A DNA stretch of 41,162 nt from Synechococcus sp. KORDI-49 (GTDB taxonomy: Bacteria > Cyanobacteriota > Cyanobacteriia > PCC-6307 > Cyanobiaceae). Of this stretch, positions 1 to 8,778 are shown piece by piece. Under the pieces are notes generated by a model. That model saw only the letters and a program-made list of their open reading frames with translations, did not search any database and was not told where the DNA came from. Positions within the stretch are counted from its first letter, which is position 1; each line of letters opens with the position of its first letter. A program made the translations under genes and the position numbers. The stretch spans positions 1 through 41,162 of the forward strand of contig NZ_CP006270.1 of assembly GCF_000737575.1 (NCBI RefSeq). Reading direction: 5' to 3'.

Positions 1-576
1 TGTTGTGCAGCGGCCAGCTCAGCGGCTTCGCGCTCCAGGCGCTCGGCTTCCTGTTGTGCAGCAGCCAGTTCAGCGGCTTCTCGCTCCAGGCGCTCGGCTT
101 CCTGTTGTGCGGCGGCTAGTTCAGCGGCTTCGCGCTCCAGGCGCTCGGCTTCCTGATGTGCAGCAGCCAGTTCAGCGGCTTCGCGCTCCAGGCGCTCAGC
201 TTCCTGACGTGCAGCAGCCAGTTCAGCGGCTTCGCGCTCCAGGCGCTCGGCTTCCTGACGTGCAGCAGCCAGTTCAGCGGCTTCGCGCTCTAGGCGCTCG
301 GCTTCCTGACGTGCAGCAGCCAGTTCAGCGGCTTCCCGCTCCAGGCGCTCAGCTTCCTGTTGTGCGGCGGCCAGTTCAGCGGCTTCGCGCTCCAGGCGCT
401 CAGCTTCCTGACGTGCAGCAGCCAGTTCAGCGGCTTCGCGCTCCAGGCGCTCGGCTTCCTGTTGAGCAGCAGCCAGTTCAGCGGCTTCCCGCTCCAGGCG
501 CTCGGCTTCCTGTTGTGCAGCGGCCAGTTCAGCGGCTTCGCGCTCCAGGCGCTCGGCTTCCTGTTGAGCAGCGGCG
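1..576 (-). repeat. 51-bp tandem repeat, about 11 copies, in frame in the lipoprotein
   Basis: A 51-bp unit recurs with exact periodicity; for example the block beginning cgctccaggcgctc starts near 31, 82, 133, 184, 235, 286, 337, 388, 439, 490 and 541. Units differ by only a few substitutions, mainly at the GAG-CAG-CAG/GTG junction. Because 51 is a multiple of 3 the array keeps the 17-residue helical unit in register, and copy number could change without frameshift. The array continues beyond the left edge. Confidence 0.95.
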
Positions 577-926
577 ACGTCTAATTCGTCGTTCTCAGAG
601 ATAGGTGTGGAAACAACTGCTGCTTCGACGCCGAGATCCTCGGAATCGAGGGTCTGGACGGATGAATTTTGTGCTGGTGGGATAACAGCAACATATCCGT
701 CGGACTGACGATCCTCTTTTGTCGCAGTTGGTTGTTCAGCTTCGTCTTGATGATGTCTGGATAGGGCTGACTCTCCATTCAATCTCTGAATCTGAGATTG
801 TGAACTTGAAGAAATTTGTTGATTTGCTTCTTTCTTGTTGATTACGCCGCTATCTGTGCTGCAGCCCGCTAGAAGCGCAAAGCTGAGTGCTGCGAGAAAT
901 TGCGATTTGAGCAGGCGGATTCCCAT
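1..926 (-). CDS. Repeat-rich coiled-coil lipoprotein (3' end outside window)
   Basis: The reading frame is open from the ATG at 926 to the left edge (308 codons, no stop), so the gene is truncated by the window. The N-terminus is a lipoprotein signal: Lys/Arg-containing start, hydrophobic core, and lipobox LLAGC with Cys22 as the predicted lipidated residue. Residues about 23-117 form a Ser/Gln/Glu-rich, low-complexity linker. From about residue 118 the protein is a perfect-register tandem array of the 17-residue unit EAERLEREAAELAAAQQ, Ala/Glu/Arg-rich and strongly helical, resembling TolA-like or spacer coiled coils. A GGAGG at 935-939 supports the start. It is divergent from the 1789-aa surface protein gene. 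Lipidation and envelope location are inferred from the lipobox; the C-terminal domain that would define function is not visible. A periplasm-spanning stalk is plausible. Confidence 0.85.
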   Translation of the reverse strand, partial: MGIRLLKSQFLAALSFALLAGCSTDSGVINKKEANQQISSSSQSQIQRLNGESALSRHHQDEAEQPTATKEDRQSDGYVAVIPPAQNSSVQTLDSEDLGVEAAVVSTPISENDELDVAAAQQEAERLEREAAELAAAQQEAERLEREAAELAAAQQEAERLEREAAELAAARQEAERLEREAAELAAAQQEAERLEREAAELAAARQEAERLEREAAELAAARQEAERLEREAAELAAARQEAERLEREAAELAAAHQEAERLEREAAELAAAQQEAERLEREAAELAAAQQEAERLEREAAELAAAQ

Positions 927-934
927 CAGAATGA

Positions 935-939
935 CCTCC
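935..939 (-). promoter_or_regulatory. Shine-Dalgarno GGAGG for the lipoprotein gene
   Basis: On the minus strand GGAGG lies 8 nt upstream of the ATG at 926. It fixes that start, which immediately precedes a good lipoprotein signal peptide. Confidence 0.75.
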
Positions 940-1052
940 GATAGACGAAGGCGCTGAGACAGAGAGCCGACTAAAGTTAGGGAGGCTGAACAGTTGTGTT
1001 CCTGTCGACCACCCAGTTACTGCTTTGTCACCTTGCTGGCCTAAGCAGGCTT

Positions 1053-1075
1053 GTCTCCTTTCGGAGACTTTGTTT
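1053..1075 (+). terminator. Hairpin followed by T-rich tract (possible terminator or 5'UTR element)
   Basis: A perfect 6-bp stem with a 4-nt loop (GTCTCC-tttc-GGAGAC, 1053-1068) is followed by TTTGTTT. It lies between divergent genes, so if it terminates anything it would be a short transcript. It may equally be a 5'UTR structure for the downstream gene. Confidence 0.25.
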
Positions 1076-1207
1076 GGAGTTGTTCGTCTTGAAACTTGTT
1101 TGGATGATCGTTGCTAACTTTTGATTGTAATTGGGTTCAACTTCCTGAGGAAAGTTGTTACGACCCGTTGGTGACTCGTCGTCGATCCGGCTCTCTCGTT
1201 CCATGCC

Positions 1208-4200
1208 ATGAGTTCCGTGTCATCACTCCGCGTGGTCGGGCATGTGCTCGAAGCCAGGCTTGATGCGTCGCTGGCGCTTCCTTCCCTGAGCCCTGCACCC
1301 CTTCTCTCGGGATTCAATCTTCAACGCCTCACCAATCGCGCCGACGACTTCGCCAGCTCGCCTGCCCTCGACTCTCCAGGCCTGGAGGACCTCGATCGCC
1401 TTTACGACACAGCTCTTGAGCTGCTGAGCGCTGGTTCCGCACCGTCGGATGTCAATGAGGACGCCTGGGTGCTGGAGCTGCGCTTCCGCGGCAGCCGTTC
1501 GTCTCTTTTTGATGCCGACGGATCCTGGCTGGGTGATCTCCGTCTGATCGGCTCAGATCAAACGGATCTCTCCGACTTGATGGTGGCCGCTCTTTCCGAG
1601 CCGCAGTCGTTTCAGGATCCGTCGCTCGAGGAGGAGGTCCTGATCCTCCTGCTCAGTCAGCCGATTTCGGATGGGTCCCGTCTGAGTCTGGATTTTGAGG
1701 GCGATGGTGAGTTCGATGAGTGGATTGAACCGTTGCGTCTTTCCGAGGCGTTTCAGCCGCTAGAAGCACGAAGGGTTGTGCTGGATCCAGCTGTTCTCAA
1801 CGATTGCGTCGTTGAGGTTCGTGATCCAGATGCCACAGGAGCAGAGCTTTGGAGCGACTGGACGTCTGTGGAACTCTCTCAGGCGACAGCCGGCCCCAGC
1901 TCCGTGGAGTGGCGCCTTGATTCTTCTGACAACCACGGTCTTTCCGTCATCCCTGCGGACTGGCTCGTTCGTCTGTCCTACGACGACCTTCTCAGCGAGA
2001 CCATTCGTTCTGCTGACCTTCGCAGCGAAGCCGGTGTTCTTCTCCAGCTCGACATCGTTCTGATCCGTCAGCTTCAAGACGCCCTCCTCAGAGGCGATCT
2101 GCAGGCGGCCACGCTGACGCTCGGACCGGCAGACCGTGCTGATCAGATCTACAGCTTCGATCTGGATGACTATTCCAGCAGTGATGCGCTTGTGACGGCG
2201 GTCGGCAGTGCCGACTGGGTGGGAGGACTGGTGGATCGAGAGCTCGGTGTGCTGGCCCTGCAGGACGGAGAGGCGCGCCAGGGTCTTGAGAATTTCCAGG
2301 TGGAGCTTCAGTTGCTTCACCCTGGCTCCACCCGAGCTGAGCCCGTCTACAACGTGGCTCGCCTCATGAAGGAGGTGGACGGAATCTGGGAATCCCTGGA
2401 TGCCGACGGACGCAGTCTGTGGAATGACTGGAGCGGTGGTGCGCTTGAACTCGACCGCTTCGGTGATCAGCGCGACAGGCTCGGATTCTCCGTTGTCGAT
2501 TCGAGTGCGCCGGCCTGGCGCGACTTTCATCCCTGGTTCGGCATTCATGTGCCGATGGACCAGCCCTGGCATGAGCAGCGCACCTCAGAGCGCACCATCG
2601 AGATCGACGGCCTTGGCTTTGATGCAGGCGATGACCTGATCGTTCATCTCGTACTGGACCGTCCGGACGATCCGTTTACGCCGCAGTGGGAGGGCAGCAG
2701 TGAAACCTATGTGCTTCTGTTTGACCTCCACACCCTCGATGCTGACGACAACCCTGTCGGGCTGTTGACGACAAATCAGCGGGAGGGTCTGTTTGCGGAG
2801 GAACTTGGATCAGCGGCTGATCTGGTTTCCCCTGATCCACGCTTCACCGTGCCGGTGCTGATTCCCTCCGGCGATGCCCTCAACCCGGAACAGCTGCTCG
2901 CCGAGTTCGCCATCGGCTTGAGCGATTTCATGGCAGCGAAGAATCTGGCGGATTTCGCAACCCCAGGCTTCACACTTTCTCGGGCAACGACCACAACCCG
3001 GAACGGTCGCGAGGTCCTCCAGTCCACTCTTGACTTTCCAGCGCCCATTGGCGGTCTCAAACCGTCGGTCAGCCTGCGCACCAGGGTGCTGCCGGACTCC
3101 ACCAACACAACGGCCTACGAGGCTGCGCGCTCAGGTCATGAGGAGCAGACGTCAGCGGCCCTCCAGGAGCGGGTCAGCAACTACGGCCCGCGCCATCCCA
3201 GATTCCGTATGGCCTGGATCGATCCGGCGTCCGATCGTGAGGCGGCTGACCGCACCATCTCGTTGGTGTTAACGGGACCGGATCCGCTGGCTGCGATCGG
3301 CTCCGGTGGAAGCCGCTACCAGGCCGGCGATCTTCTGGTGTTGTTGGATCACCAGGTTGTTGGTCCTCACCACTACGACGTTGTTGTCCGCGATGACGGT
3401 GAGCTCTCCATTGTTCTCAAAGCAGACCAGCCGCAGCGGTTTGCCTCGGGCAGTGTTGTTCAGGTGAGCCTGAGGGATGGCCATGGTTTCATCGACAGCG
3501 CTGGCCATCCGGTTCAGGTCGTCGACCGATTGGCGGTGGATAACTGGGGGGCCTGGCAGGGCTATGGCGTCAACCCGACCACGCAGTTGTTCCTGGATCC
3601 AGCGGCGAGCCATGTGGATGACGACACCATCCGGCTGTCTTTTCTCTCAGCGGAGCAGCTGAGCCTGGATCCCTCTCGGGCGGTGGTTCCTGAACTGGAT
3701 GATTTCCGTTTCCAGGCCAGCCGGCCTGGCCGTGATCAGCCCTGGGAGCTTGCGGTCGATCCGACCGCAGGCCTGCGGCTGGAAGGCTCGGATCTGATCG
3801 TCTCCCTGGTGGATCCCCTGGCTTCCGATGTCTCCGTTGTGGTCAGCTATGACCCGTTGATCTCTCGCGACGATGGGGATGATCCGTTCACCAGCACCGC
3901 AGGAGTGCCGGTTCAGCCATTCCAGGGGCAGCTGATAGCGAATCGTTCACCGGATCGAGAGGGGCCCTCCCTTCTCCGGGGCGTGGCGTCCGCCAATCGC
4001 CTCAGCCTCACGTTCGATGACCCCTCCGGGGTCCAGGTGGGTGACGCACCGCTCGGTGATGACAACCTCCCCTATCCAGGGGATGTGCTGATCGAGGCTC
4101 AGCGCTCAGACGGTTCGATGCGCGTGTTGTCAGTCGCATCTATCGCGCTGTCCCATACGCGTCCGAATCAGCTGGATCTGCAGCTGGAGGAGCGCGTGGA

Positions 4201-6577
4201 GCCCGGTGATCGGCTGATGCTCAGTTACGAGGGCCGGGATCTCCAGGACGGCGCTGGTCATGTCGCCGTCCTTCGCGACATCCCCATCGTCAACGCCACC
4301 GTCGATTATCAGAGCGACAACCGTGAAAGCTGGTTTCAGAGCATTGACCTGACTCCCGTCGTCTTCGATGAGATCCCTGGCTCAGGAGGCATGTATCTGC
4401 AGGAGAGCGGCAGCCTTTCCACACGGCCCGAAGATGTTCAGATTCAGGACGACTACCTCTTCTCTCTTGATGAGCTGTCGCTGTTGAGGGTGGACCTCAC
4501 GGATCAGGGCGGTTCAAGCCTGGATGACCCAGGCGACTTCAATCTGGACTTCAGCCTGCAGGACCTGACAACGCAACGGTTGATCGGTGGTTCCTGGAGT
4601 GCGTTGGATCATGCCTGGTTGGCGCAGCCCAGCAATGACGAACGACAGGTTGCGCTTGCTCTGCCGGCTGGCGATTACCGGCTGAGCGTTCATCACGCCG
4701 AGCTGCAGCGTCAGGGCGAGCAGCCATACCAACTGGAGCTCACCCACGCCCCCACCAGTCTGAAGGCCACGCAGCTGGACACCACGGCTGATGAGCTGAC
4801 GGTGGCCACAACGGCACCGATGGAGCAGGGGGTGGGCCGGCAGACCGTGTTTGTGGAACTGCTGGATTCCGGGCGGTTCACAGCGACGGCTCCGGGTGGT
4901 TCGGATGACCTGTTGCTGGAGCTCCATGACCTCAGAGGGTCCTGGCTGACGACGACCTCGGCAGCCCCACTGCAACGTGATCTGCTGCCCGGTTTGTATC
5001 GGCTCGAGATCAGCGGCATGGATCCCGCCATGTCGGGCGAGGGTCTCAGCCTGACGCTGGATAGCTCATGGCCGATGGTGCTGGATGGCGACAGCCGGGA
5101 GCTGCCGAGCGGCTCGATCGCCGTCGACGGCCTGCCGGTGAGCGGAGAGCTGAATCCCCTGGACACCGACGACTTCTGGACCATCAACGTGACGGGTGGG
5201 GAGATCTACAGCCTGCGGGCCAGCGGCTTTCAGACCGATGTGAATCTGATTGTTGAGGATGCGGAGGGTCACTGGCTGGCCCAGAGCTGGAACTGGGGAG
5301 AGCTGCTGGAGGACGGCAGCTTCAGGCCATCCGATGAAACCCTGGTGCTGGATCTGCGCGGTGATGCATTCACCCCCGGTGTCGCCACCCAGCTCACGGT
5401 GCGGCCCCAGTTCTGGGGCGACTCCTCCTCCAGTTACAGCCTGCGTCTGATCTCTCACGCCACCCTGGAGGAGGCTCAGGCAGAAGCGGCCCGAGGCGTT
5501 CTGAAGGATGCCAGCCTGATCGCTGATGCCCAGCTTGATCAGCTGCAGTTGCAACAGCTGACAGCCCTGCAGACGGTGCATTCCGACACCCTGGAACAGT
5601 TGCGGGCTGAATGGAACAGGCAAGGACTGGATCCTTCCGGCAGTGTTCTGGCTGCGGCGACCACCCTGCATCCGCTGTCGGATCCCCAGCCGCTGATGAT
5701 CAGCACCGCGCTGCCTGAGAGCTTGCCCGAGGAGTTGCGTGCTGAACTGCGACGCAGTGATCCGGCGGTGCTGCGCGAGCAGCAGTCGCAGTGGCAGTTC
5801 AACGTCAACCAGGTGGCAGAGCTGATGGTTCAGACCGCTGATCAGGTGGTGGATCTGGTGCCGATCAGCAAACCGCTGGGGGTGAAGGTGGCCTCGCCAC
5901 AACCTGTTCTGACGGAGGGGGCAGCGCTCCTGTCGTCATCCAACCGGCTGATGGCTGCAGATGCCGATCTTCCGGCCCTCGAGCAGCAGGATCTCGGCCT
6001 GCAGCGCATCGTGATGCCTCTCGATGAAACCAGTCGTCGGGCCTTGCTCGACAATGCTGAGCGATATCGCTCCCTTGTCTGGTACAAAACGCCGGCTCAG
6101 GGCGATGCCTGGATCTTCAGCTACGACGATGCCACCGGCACCGGCGCGCGCCTCGAGGACACCGATCCCAACCAGGACGGACCGGATGTGATGGCCATCT
6201 ACGTGCGTGATGGCGGCCGCGGGGACGACGATGGCCTGGTGAACGGCTCGATTCTTGTGCCGGGGGGGCTGGCTTTCGCGCAGTTGGTGGGGGCGGTGCC
6301 GAAGCCGTTTGCTCCGCTGATGGATGGCCTGGCACTGGCTCGCAACTGGAGCGGAATCGACAGTGCTGCGGACCCTGTGATCAACCCTGCGGCAACGGAG
6401 CTGGATCTGGATGGAAGCGGCGGGATGGAGCCTGTGGATCTTGCCCTGGCTCTGCGGCACGGGTTCGGTACATTCCCAGGCGCCGCATTGACGGAGGACC
6501 TTTCCCTCCAGGCCGACATCAGCCTTGAGCAGATCCAGGCTCAGCTGCTGCAGCTGCGGACGGTGGAGTCGATTTAG
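1208..6577 (+). CDS. Large surface-type protein with SwmB-like repeats, PPC-like domains and dockerin-like tail
   Basis: 1789 aa, acidic, with no Sec signal peptide. Residues about 1-670 are not recognised beyond a beta-rich character. Residues about 675-1060 contain Ig-like repeats of the cyanobacterial SwmB type (NRLSLTFDD followed by GDRLMLSYEGRDLQDGAGH). Residues about 1077-1480 hold two or three pre-peptidase C-terminal-like domains (for example DTDDFWTINVTGG near 1316). Residues about 1598-1690 resemble the 'choice-of-anchor U' module (DGGRGDDDGLVNGSILVPGG). The tail (about 1733-1770) has a calcium-loop-like LDLDGSGGMEPVDLAL and then FGTFPGAALTEDL, a pattern also ending the neighbouring 734-aa protein. 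A cell-surface or secreted adhesive protein is inferred. The ATG at 1208 has no clear Shine-Dalgarno. The stop overlaps the convergent neighbour by 4 nt. Confidence 0.85.
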   Translation: MSSVSSLRVVGHVLEARLDASLALPSLSPAPLLSGFNLQRLTNRADDFASSPALDSPGLEDLDRLYDTALELLSAGSAPSDVNEDAWVLELRFRGSRSSLFDADGSWLGDLRLIGSDQTDLSDLMVAALSEPQSFQDPSLEEEVLILLLSQPISDGSRLSLDFEGDGEFDEWIEPLRLSEAFQPLEARRVVLDPAVLNDCVVEVRDPDATGAELWSDWTSVELSQATAGPSSVEWRLDSSDNHGLSVIPADWLVRLSYDDLLSETIRSADLRSEAGVLLQLDIVLIRQLQDALLRGDLQAATLTLGPADRADQIYSFDLDDYSSSDALVTAVGSADWVGGLVDRELGVLALQDGEARQGLENFQVELQLLHPGSTRAEPVYNVARLMKEVDGIWESLDADGRSLWNDWSGGALELDRFGDQRDRLGFSVVDSSAPAWRDFHPWFGIHVPMDQPWHEQRTSERTIEIDGLGFDAGDDLIVHLVLDRPDDPFTPQWEGSSETYVLLFDLHTLDADDNPVGLLTTNQREGLFAEELGSAADLVSPDPRFTVPVLIPSGDALNPEQLLAEFAIGLSDFMAAKNLADFATPGFTLSRATTTTRNGREVLQSTLDFPAPIGGLKPSVSLRTRVLPDSTNTTAYEAARSGHEEQTSAALQERVSNYGPRHPRFRMAWIDPASDREAADRTISLVLTGPDPLAAIGSGGSRYQAGDLLVLLDHQVVGPHHYDVVVRDDGELSIVLKADQPQRFASGSVVQVSLRDGHGFIDSAGHPVQVVDRLAVDNWGAWQGYGVNPTTQLFLDPAASHVDDDTIRLSFLSAEQLSLDPSRAVVPELDDFRFQASRPGRDQPWELAVDPTAGLRLEGSDLIVSLVDPLASDVSVVVSYDPLISRDDGDDPFTSTAGVPVQPFQGQLIANRSPDREGPSLLRGVASANRLSLTFDDPSGVQVGDAPLGDDNLPYPGDVLIEAQRSDGSMRVLSVASIALSHTRPNQLDLQLEERVEPGDRLMLSYEGRDLQDGAGHVAVLRDIPIVNATVDYQSDNRESWFQSIDLTPVVFDEIPGSGGMYLQESGSLSTRPEDVQIQDDYLFSLDELSLLRVDLTDQGGSSLDDPGDFNLDFSLQDLTTQRLIGGSWSALDHAWLAQPSNDERQVALALPAGDYRLSVHHAELQRQGEQPYQLELTHAPTSLKATQLDTTADELTVATTAPMEQGVGRQTVFVELLDSGRFTATAPGGSDDLLLELHDLRGSWLTTTSAAPLQRDLLPGLYRLEISGMDPAMSGEGLSLTLDSSWPMVLDGDSRELPSGSIAVDGLPVSGELNPLDTDDFWTINVTGGEIYSLRASGFQTDVNLIVEDAEGHWLAQSWNWGELLEDGSFRPSDETLVLDLRGDAFTPGVATQLTVRPQFWGDSSSSYSLRLISHATLEEAQAEAARGVLKDASLIADAQLDQLQLQQLTALQTVHSDTLEQLRAEWNRQGLDPSGSVLAAATTLHPLSDPQPLMISTALPESLPEELRAELRRSDPAVLREQQSQWQFNVNQVAELMVQTADQVVDLVPISKPLGVKVASPQPVLTEGAALLSSSNRLMAADADLPALEQQDLGLQRIVMPLDETSRRALLDNAERYRSLVWYKTPAQGDAWIFSYDDATGTGARLEDTDPNQDGPDVMAIYVRDGGRGDDDGLVNGSILVPGGLAFAQLVGAVPKPFAPLMDGLALARNWSGIDSAADPVINPAATELDLDGSGGMEPVDLALALRHGFGTFPGAALTEDLSLQADISLEQIQAQLLQLRTVESI

Positions 6578-8778
6578 AAACTCTGCAACTCCAGAAGTTG
6601 CTGCCAGATCACGGCCTCCGGACGCTCCACCGGCAGGTCCTGGGTCAGGGCCGAATTCGGGAAGGTGCCGAAACTGAAGCGCAGCAGGATCTCCGCATCC
6701 ACCTCTCCCACAACGGCATCGCCATCCAGATCGAGGCGTTGCGTATCGATTCCCCCGCCGATCAAGGGATCCGGTGCCGGCCGCTGATCGAGGGCAGCAG
6801 CAAGCACCAGATGGTCTGACAAGGGGTTCACAACGGTGTCGCCATCGAAATCCAGGACGCCAGGATCAGGCAGCAGTTGAAGCACGTCGTCATGGAAGGG
6901 ATCGGCGAATCCGACAACGTCCGCTTGCAGCTGATCGACCACTGAGGAGCTGTCACCACCGGCAACGGCATCGCCCCAGCTGATCACGGAGCCATCGGCG
7001 AGCCGGGCAGCGAAGGCTCGATCGTTGGCGATCACCTCGTTCACAGGGGCAGCCAGCGGCTCCATCAGGGTCGGGGAGAGGCCACCGGATTCGGCGTCTC
7101 CCCAGCTCACCACTGAGCCGTCGGTCTTCAGGGCTGTAAAGGCGGCATCAGACGCAGCAAGACTCAGAACATCGCTCTGCAGCTGGCCGCTGACAGTGGA
7201 GCTGTCACCCCCGCCGGAGGCATTGCCCCAGCTCACCACCGAGCCATCACGTTTGAGGGCCGCAAAGGCTGTCTCGTTCGCCGTGAGGCTCACCACATCC
7301 GCCGCGAGCTGTCCGGTCACGGCATTGCTGTTGCCTCCGGTGTCGGGATGGCCCCAGGTGGCGACGGAACCGTCGTTGCCCAGGGCTGCAAAAGCCTGCG
7401 AGCTTGCGGTGATCGTGCTGGCGCCAGTGCCAAGGGCTTCGTTGACCGAAGAGGGAAGGCGTCCGCCGGAGAAACGATTGCCCCAGCTGGTGATGCTGCC
7501 GTCCTGCAGCAGAGCGGCGAAGGCGCTGTTGTTGGCGGTGATGGAGGCAACACCGGATGAGAGCTGCTCGGCCACAGGGTTGCTGTTGCCACCGGCGGCC
7601 GGATTGCCCCAGCTCACCACGGAGCCATCGTCTTTCAGGGCAGCGAAGGCACTGTCGGTGGAGACGATCTCCACCACACCGCCGCTGAGCTCATCGCTGA
7701 CGGCGCTGCTGTCTCCGCCGGCGCTGTCCCGGCCCCAGGTCACCACGGAACCGTCCTGCTTCAAGGCGGCGAATGCCGACTGGCTGGCAAAGACCTCGAC
7801 CACGCCACGCGACAACTGATCTTCGAAGGCGCGGCTGTAGCCGCCGTTGCTGGCATCGCCCCAGCTGACGACGGCCCCTGTTTCCGTCACGGCAGCGAAG
7901 GCGAAGTCGTTGGAGGCCAGTCGCACGACGGTCTCATCCAGATCCGCCAGCAGGCTCGGCGGAATCACGCCACCGCTGCCGCTGTCTCCCCAGCTCACGA
8001 TGCTGCCATCGGCCTTCAAGGCCGTGAAGGCGCCAGCGCTGGAGAAGATCTGCACCACATCGCCATTGAGGCGTTCCGCCACCCTGCTGATGTCACCGCC
8101 GCTGTCCGGATCTCCCCAGGCCACCACGGAACCATCCGATTTCAGCGCCGCGAAGGCGGCGCGGTTGCGCTGCTCCTGATCGGTTCTGCCGGGTGAGGCC
8201 ACCGGTAGAGGCTCTCGCCGAATCAGGGAAGCCTGTTCTACCGGCACCCTCTGATCACCAGCCCACCACACGCCCTCATCCCGCACGCGGGAGATGGGAA
8301 AGCTCGGATCGTCAGACGACTGCAGAGCTGTCGCGAAGTGGATCCCTTCATCACCGGGGGAGTCATCCGGCCGCAGCAGGGCGTCGAGATGATGGCCGAG
8401 TTCATGGTTGAGATGCTCCAGCACATCCTCGGCCGTGGCCTGGCTCAACCAGTCGGCACGCAGCAGGATCTGACCTGAGAGATGGTCGCCATTGGCGGCT
8501 GCATAAGCGGCCAGAGCCCCGGGCAGGGAGCTGGGGCTGACCACTGAGATGGACGGCAGGGAGGCCCACTGGCCCTGGCTCAACGCATCCAGCAGGGGTT
8601 GCAGGGAAACCTGACGATCGAACGCCTCCCATGTGGCATCGACGACCTGCCACAGCCAGGGCTCTGCCCTGCTTTGGCCTGCAGTAGCCCAGCTTTGAAG
8701 CTGCTCCATCCAGCTGGCCAGCACAAGCCTGAACCATTGGCGGCGTTCTGCCGTCAGCAGGGTGTCGTTGGGTTTCAC
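6574..8778 (-). CDS. RCC1-like repeat protein with zincin-like N-terminal domain
   Basis: 734 aa. The GTG at 8778 is the start because an in-frame TAG lies four codons upstream and no ATG intervenes. Residues about 1-190 form a helical domain containing HELGHHLD (125-132), an HExxH zincin signature, followed by DDSPGDEG; the same domain opens the giant gene next door. Residues about 205-625 are ten repeats of about 42 residues with the core DGSVVSWGD..SGG, typical of RCC1/BNR-like beta-propeller repeats. The C-terminus has two calcium-loop-like segments (LDFDGDTVVN, LDLDGDAVVG) and FGTFPNSALTQDL, a dockerin-like tail shared with the convergent 1789-aa gene. No signal peptide is visible. Proteolytic activity is possible from HExxH but not shown; surface exposure is inferred from architecture. 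Confidence 0.85.
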   Translation of the reverse strand: MKPNDTLLTAERRQWFRLVLASWMEQLQSWATAGQSRAEPWLWQVVDATWEAFDRQVSLQPLLDALSQGQWASLPSISVVSPSSLPGALAAYAAANGDHLSGQILLRADWLSQATAEDVLEHLNHELGHHLDALLRPDDSPGDEGIHFATALQSSDDPSFPISRVRDEGVWWAGDQRVPVEQASLIRREPLPVASPGRTDQEQRNRAAFAALKSDGSVVAWGDPDSGGDISRVAERLNGDVVQIFSSAGAFTALKADGSIVSWGDSGSGGVIPPSLLADLDETVVRLASNDFAFAAVTETGAVVSWGDASNGGYSRAFEDQLSRGVVEVFASQSAFAALKQDGSVVTWGRDSAGGDSSAVSDELSGGVVEIVSTDSAFAALKDDGSVVSWGNPAAGGNSNPVAEQLSSGVASITANNSAFAALLQDGSITSWGNRFSGGRLPSSVNEALGTGASTITASSQAFAALGNDGSVATWGHPDTGGNSNAVTGQLAADVVSLTANETAFAALKRDGSVVSWGNASGGGDSSTVSGQLQSDVLSLAASDAAFTALKTDGSVVSWGDAESGGLSPTLMEPLAAPVNEVIANDRAFAARLADGSVISWGDAVAGGDSSSVVDQLQADVVGFADPFHDDVLQLLPDPGVLDFDGDTVVNPLSDHLVLAAALDQRPAPDPLIGGGIDTQRLDLDGDAVVGEVDAEILLRFSFGTFPNSALTQDLPVERPEAVIWQQLLELQSF
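6905..8160 (-). repeat. Ten RCC1-like repeats of about 126 bp
   Basis: The coding strand repeats a unit encoding AFAALK-DGSVVSWG-GG about every 42 codons, ten times without interruption. The antisense reading frame stays open across part of the array (7025-7819), which is a repeat by-product. Confidence 0.85.

Larger units (their letters stand above)
927..1207. other. Divergent intergenic region
   Basis: About 280 bp separate the divergent lipoprotein and 1789-aa protein starts. It must hold both promoters, but no convincing -35/-10 pair was found for either. A TGTAAT at 1126-1131 is a possible -10 without a well-spaced -35. Two adjacent small hairpins lie in the middle: GCCT-aagc-AGGC at 1039-1050 and GTCTCC-tttc-GGAGAC at 1053-1068. 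No further gene is supported. Confidence 0.5.

Noticed and set aside
1-576. Possible CRISPR array because of regular repeats
   Set aside because: The repeats are contiguous with no unique spacers, the period is a multiple of three and they code a helical protein.
5-604. 199-aa plus-strand ORF (and 74-aa ORF at 360-584) across the left edge
   Set aside because: They are by-products of the 51-bp in-frame repeat, which keeps other frames open. The minus-strand frame has an RBS, lipobox and sensible helical product.
1760-2572. 270-aa minus-strand ORF, and other antisense ORFs inside the 1789-aa gene (for example 5066-5902)
   Set aside because: No recognisable domain or RBS; the opposite strand has a continuous coding frame with recognisable modules.
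7025-7819. 264-aa plus-strand ORF
   Set aside because: It is antisense to the RCC1-like repeats and shows the same 42-residue periodicity as a shadow.
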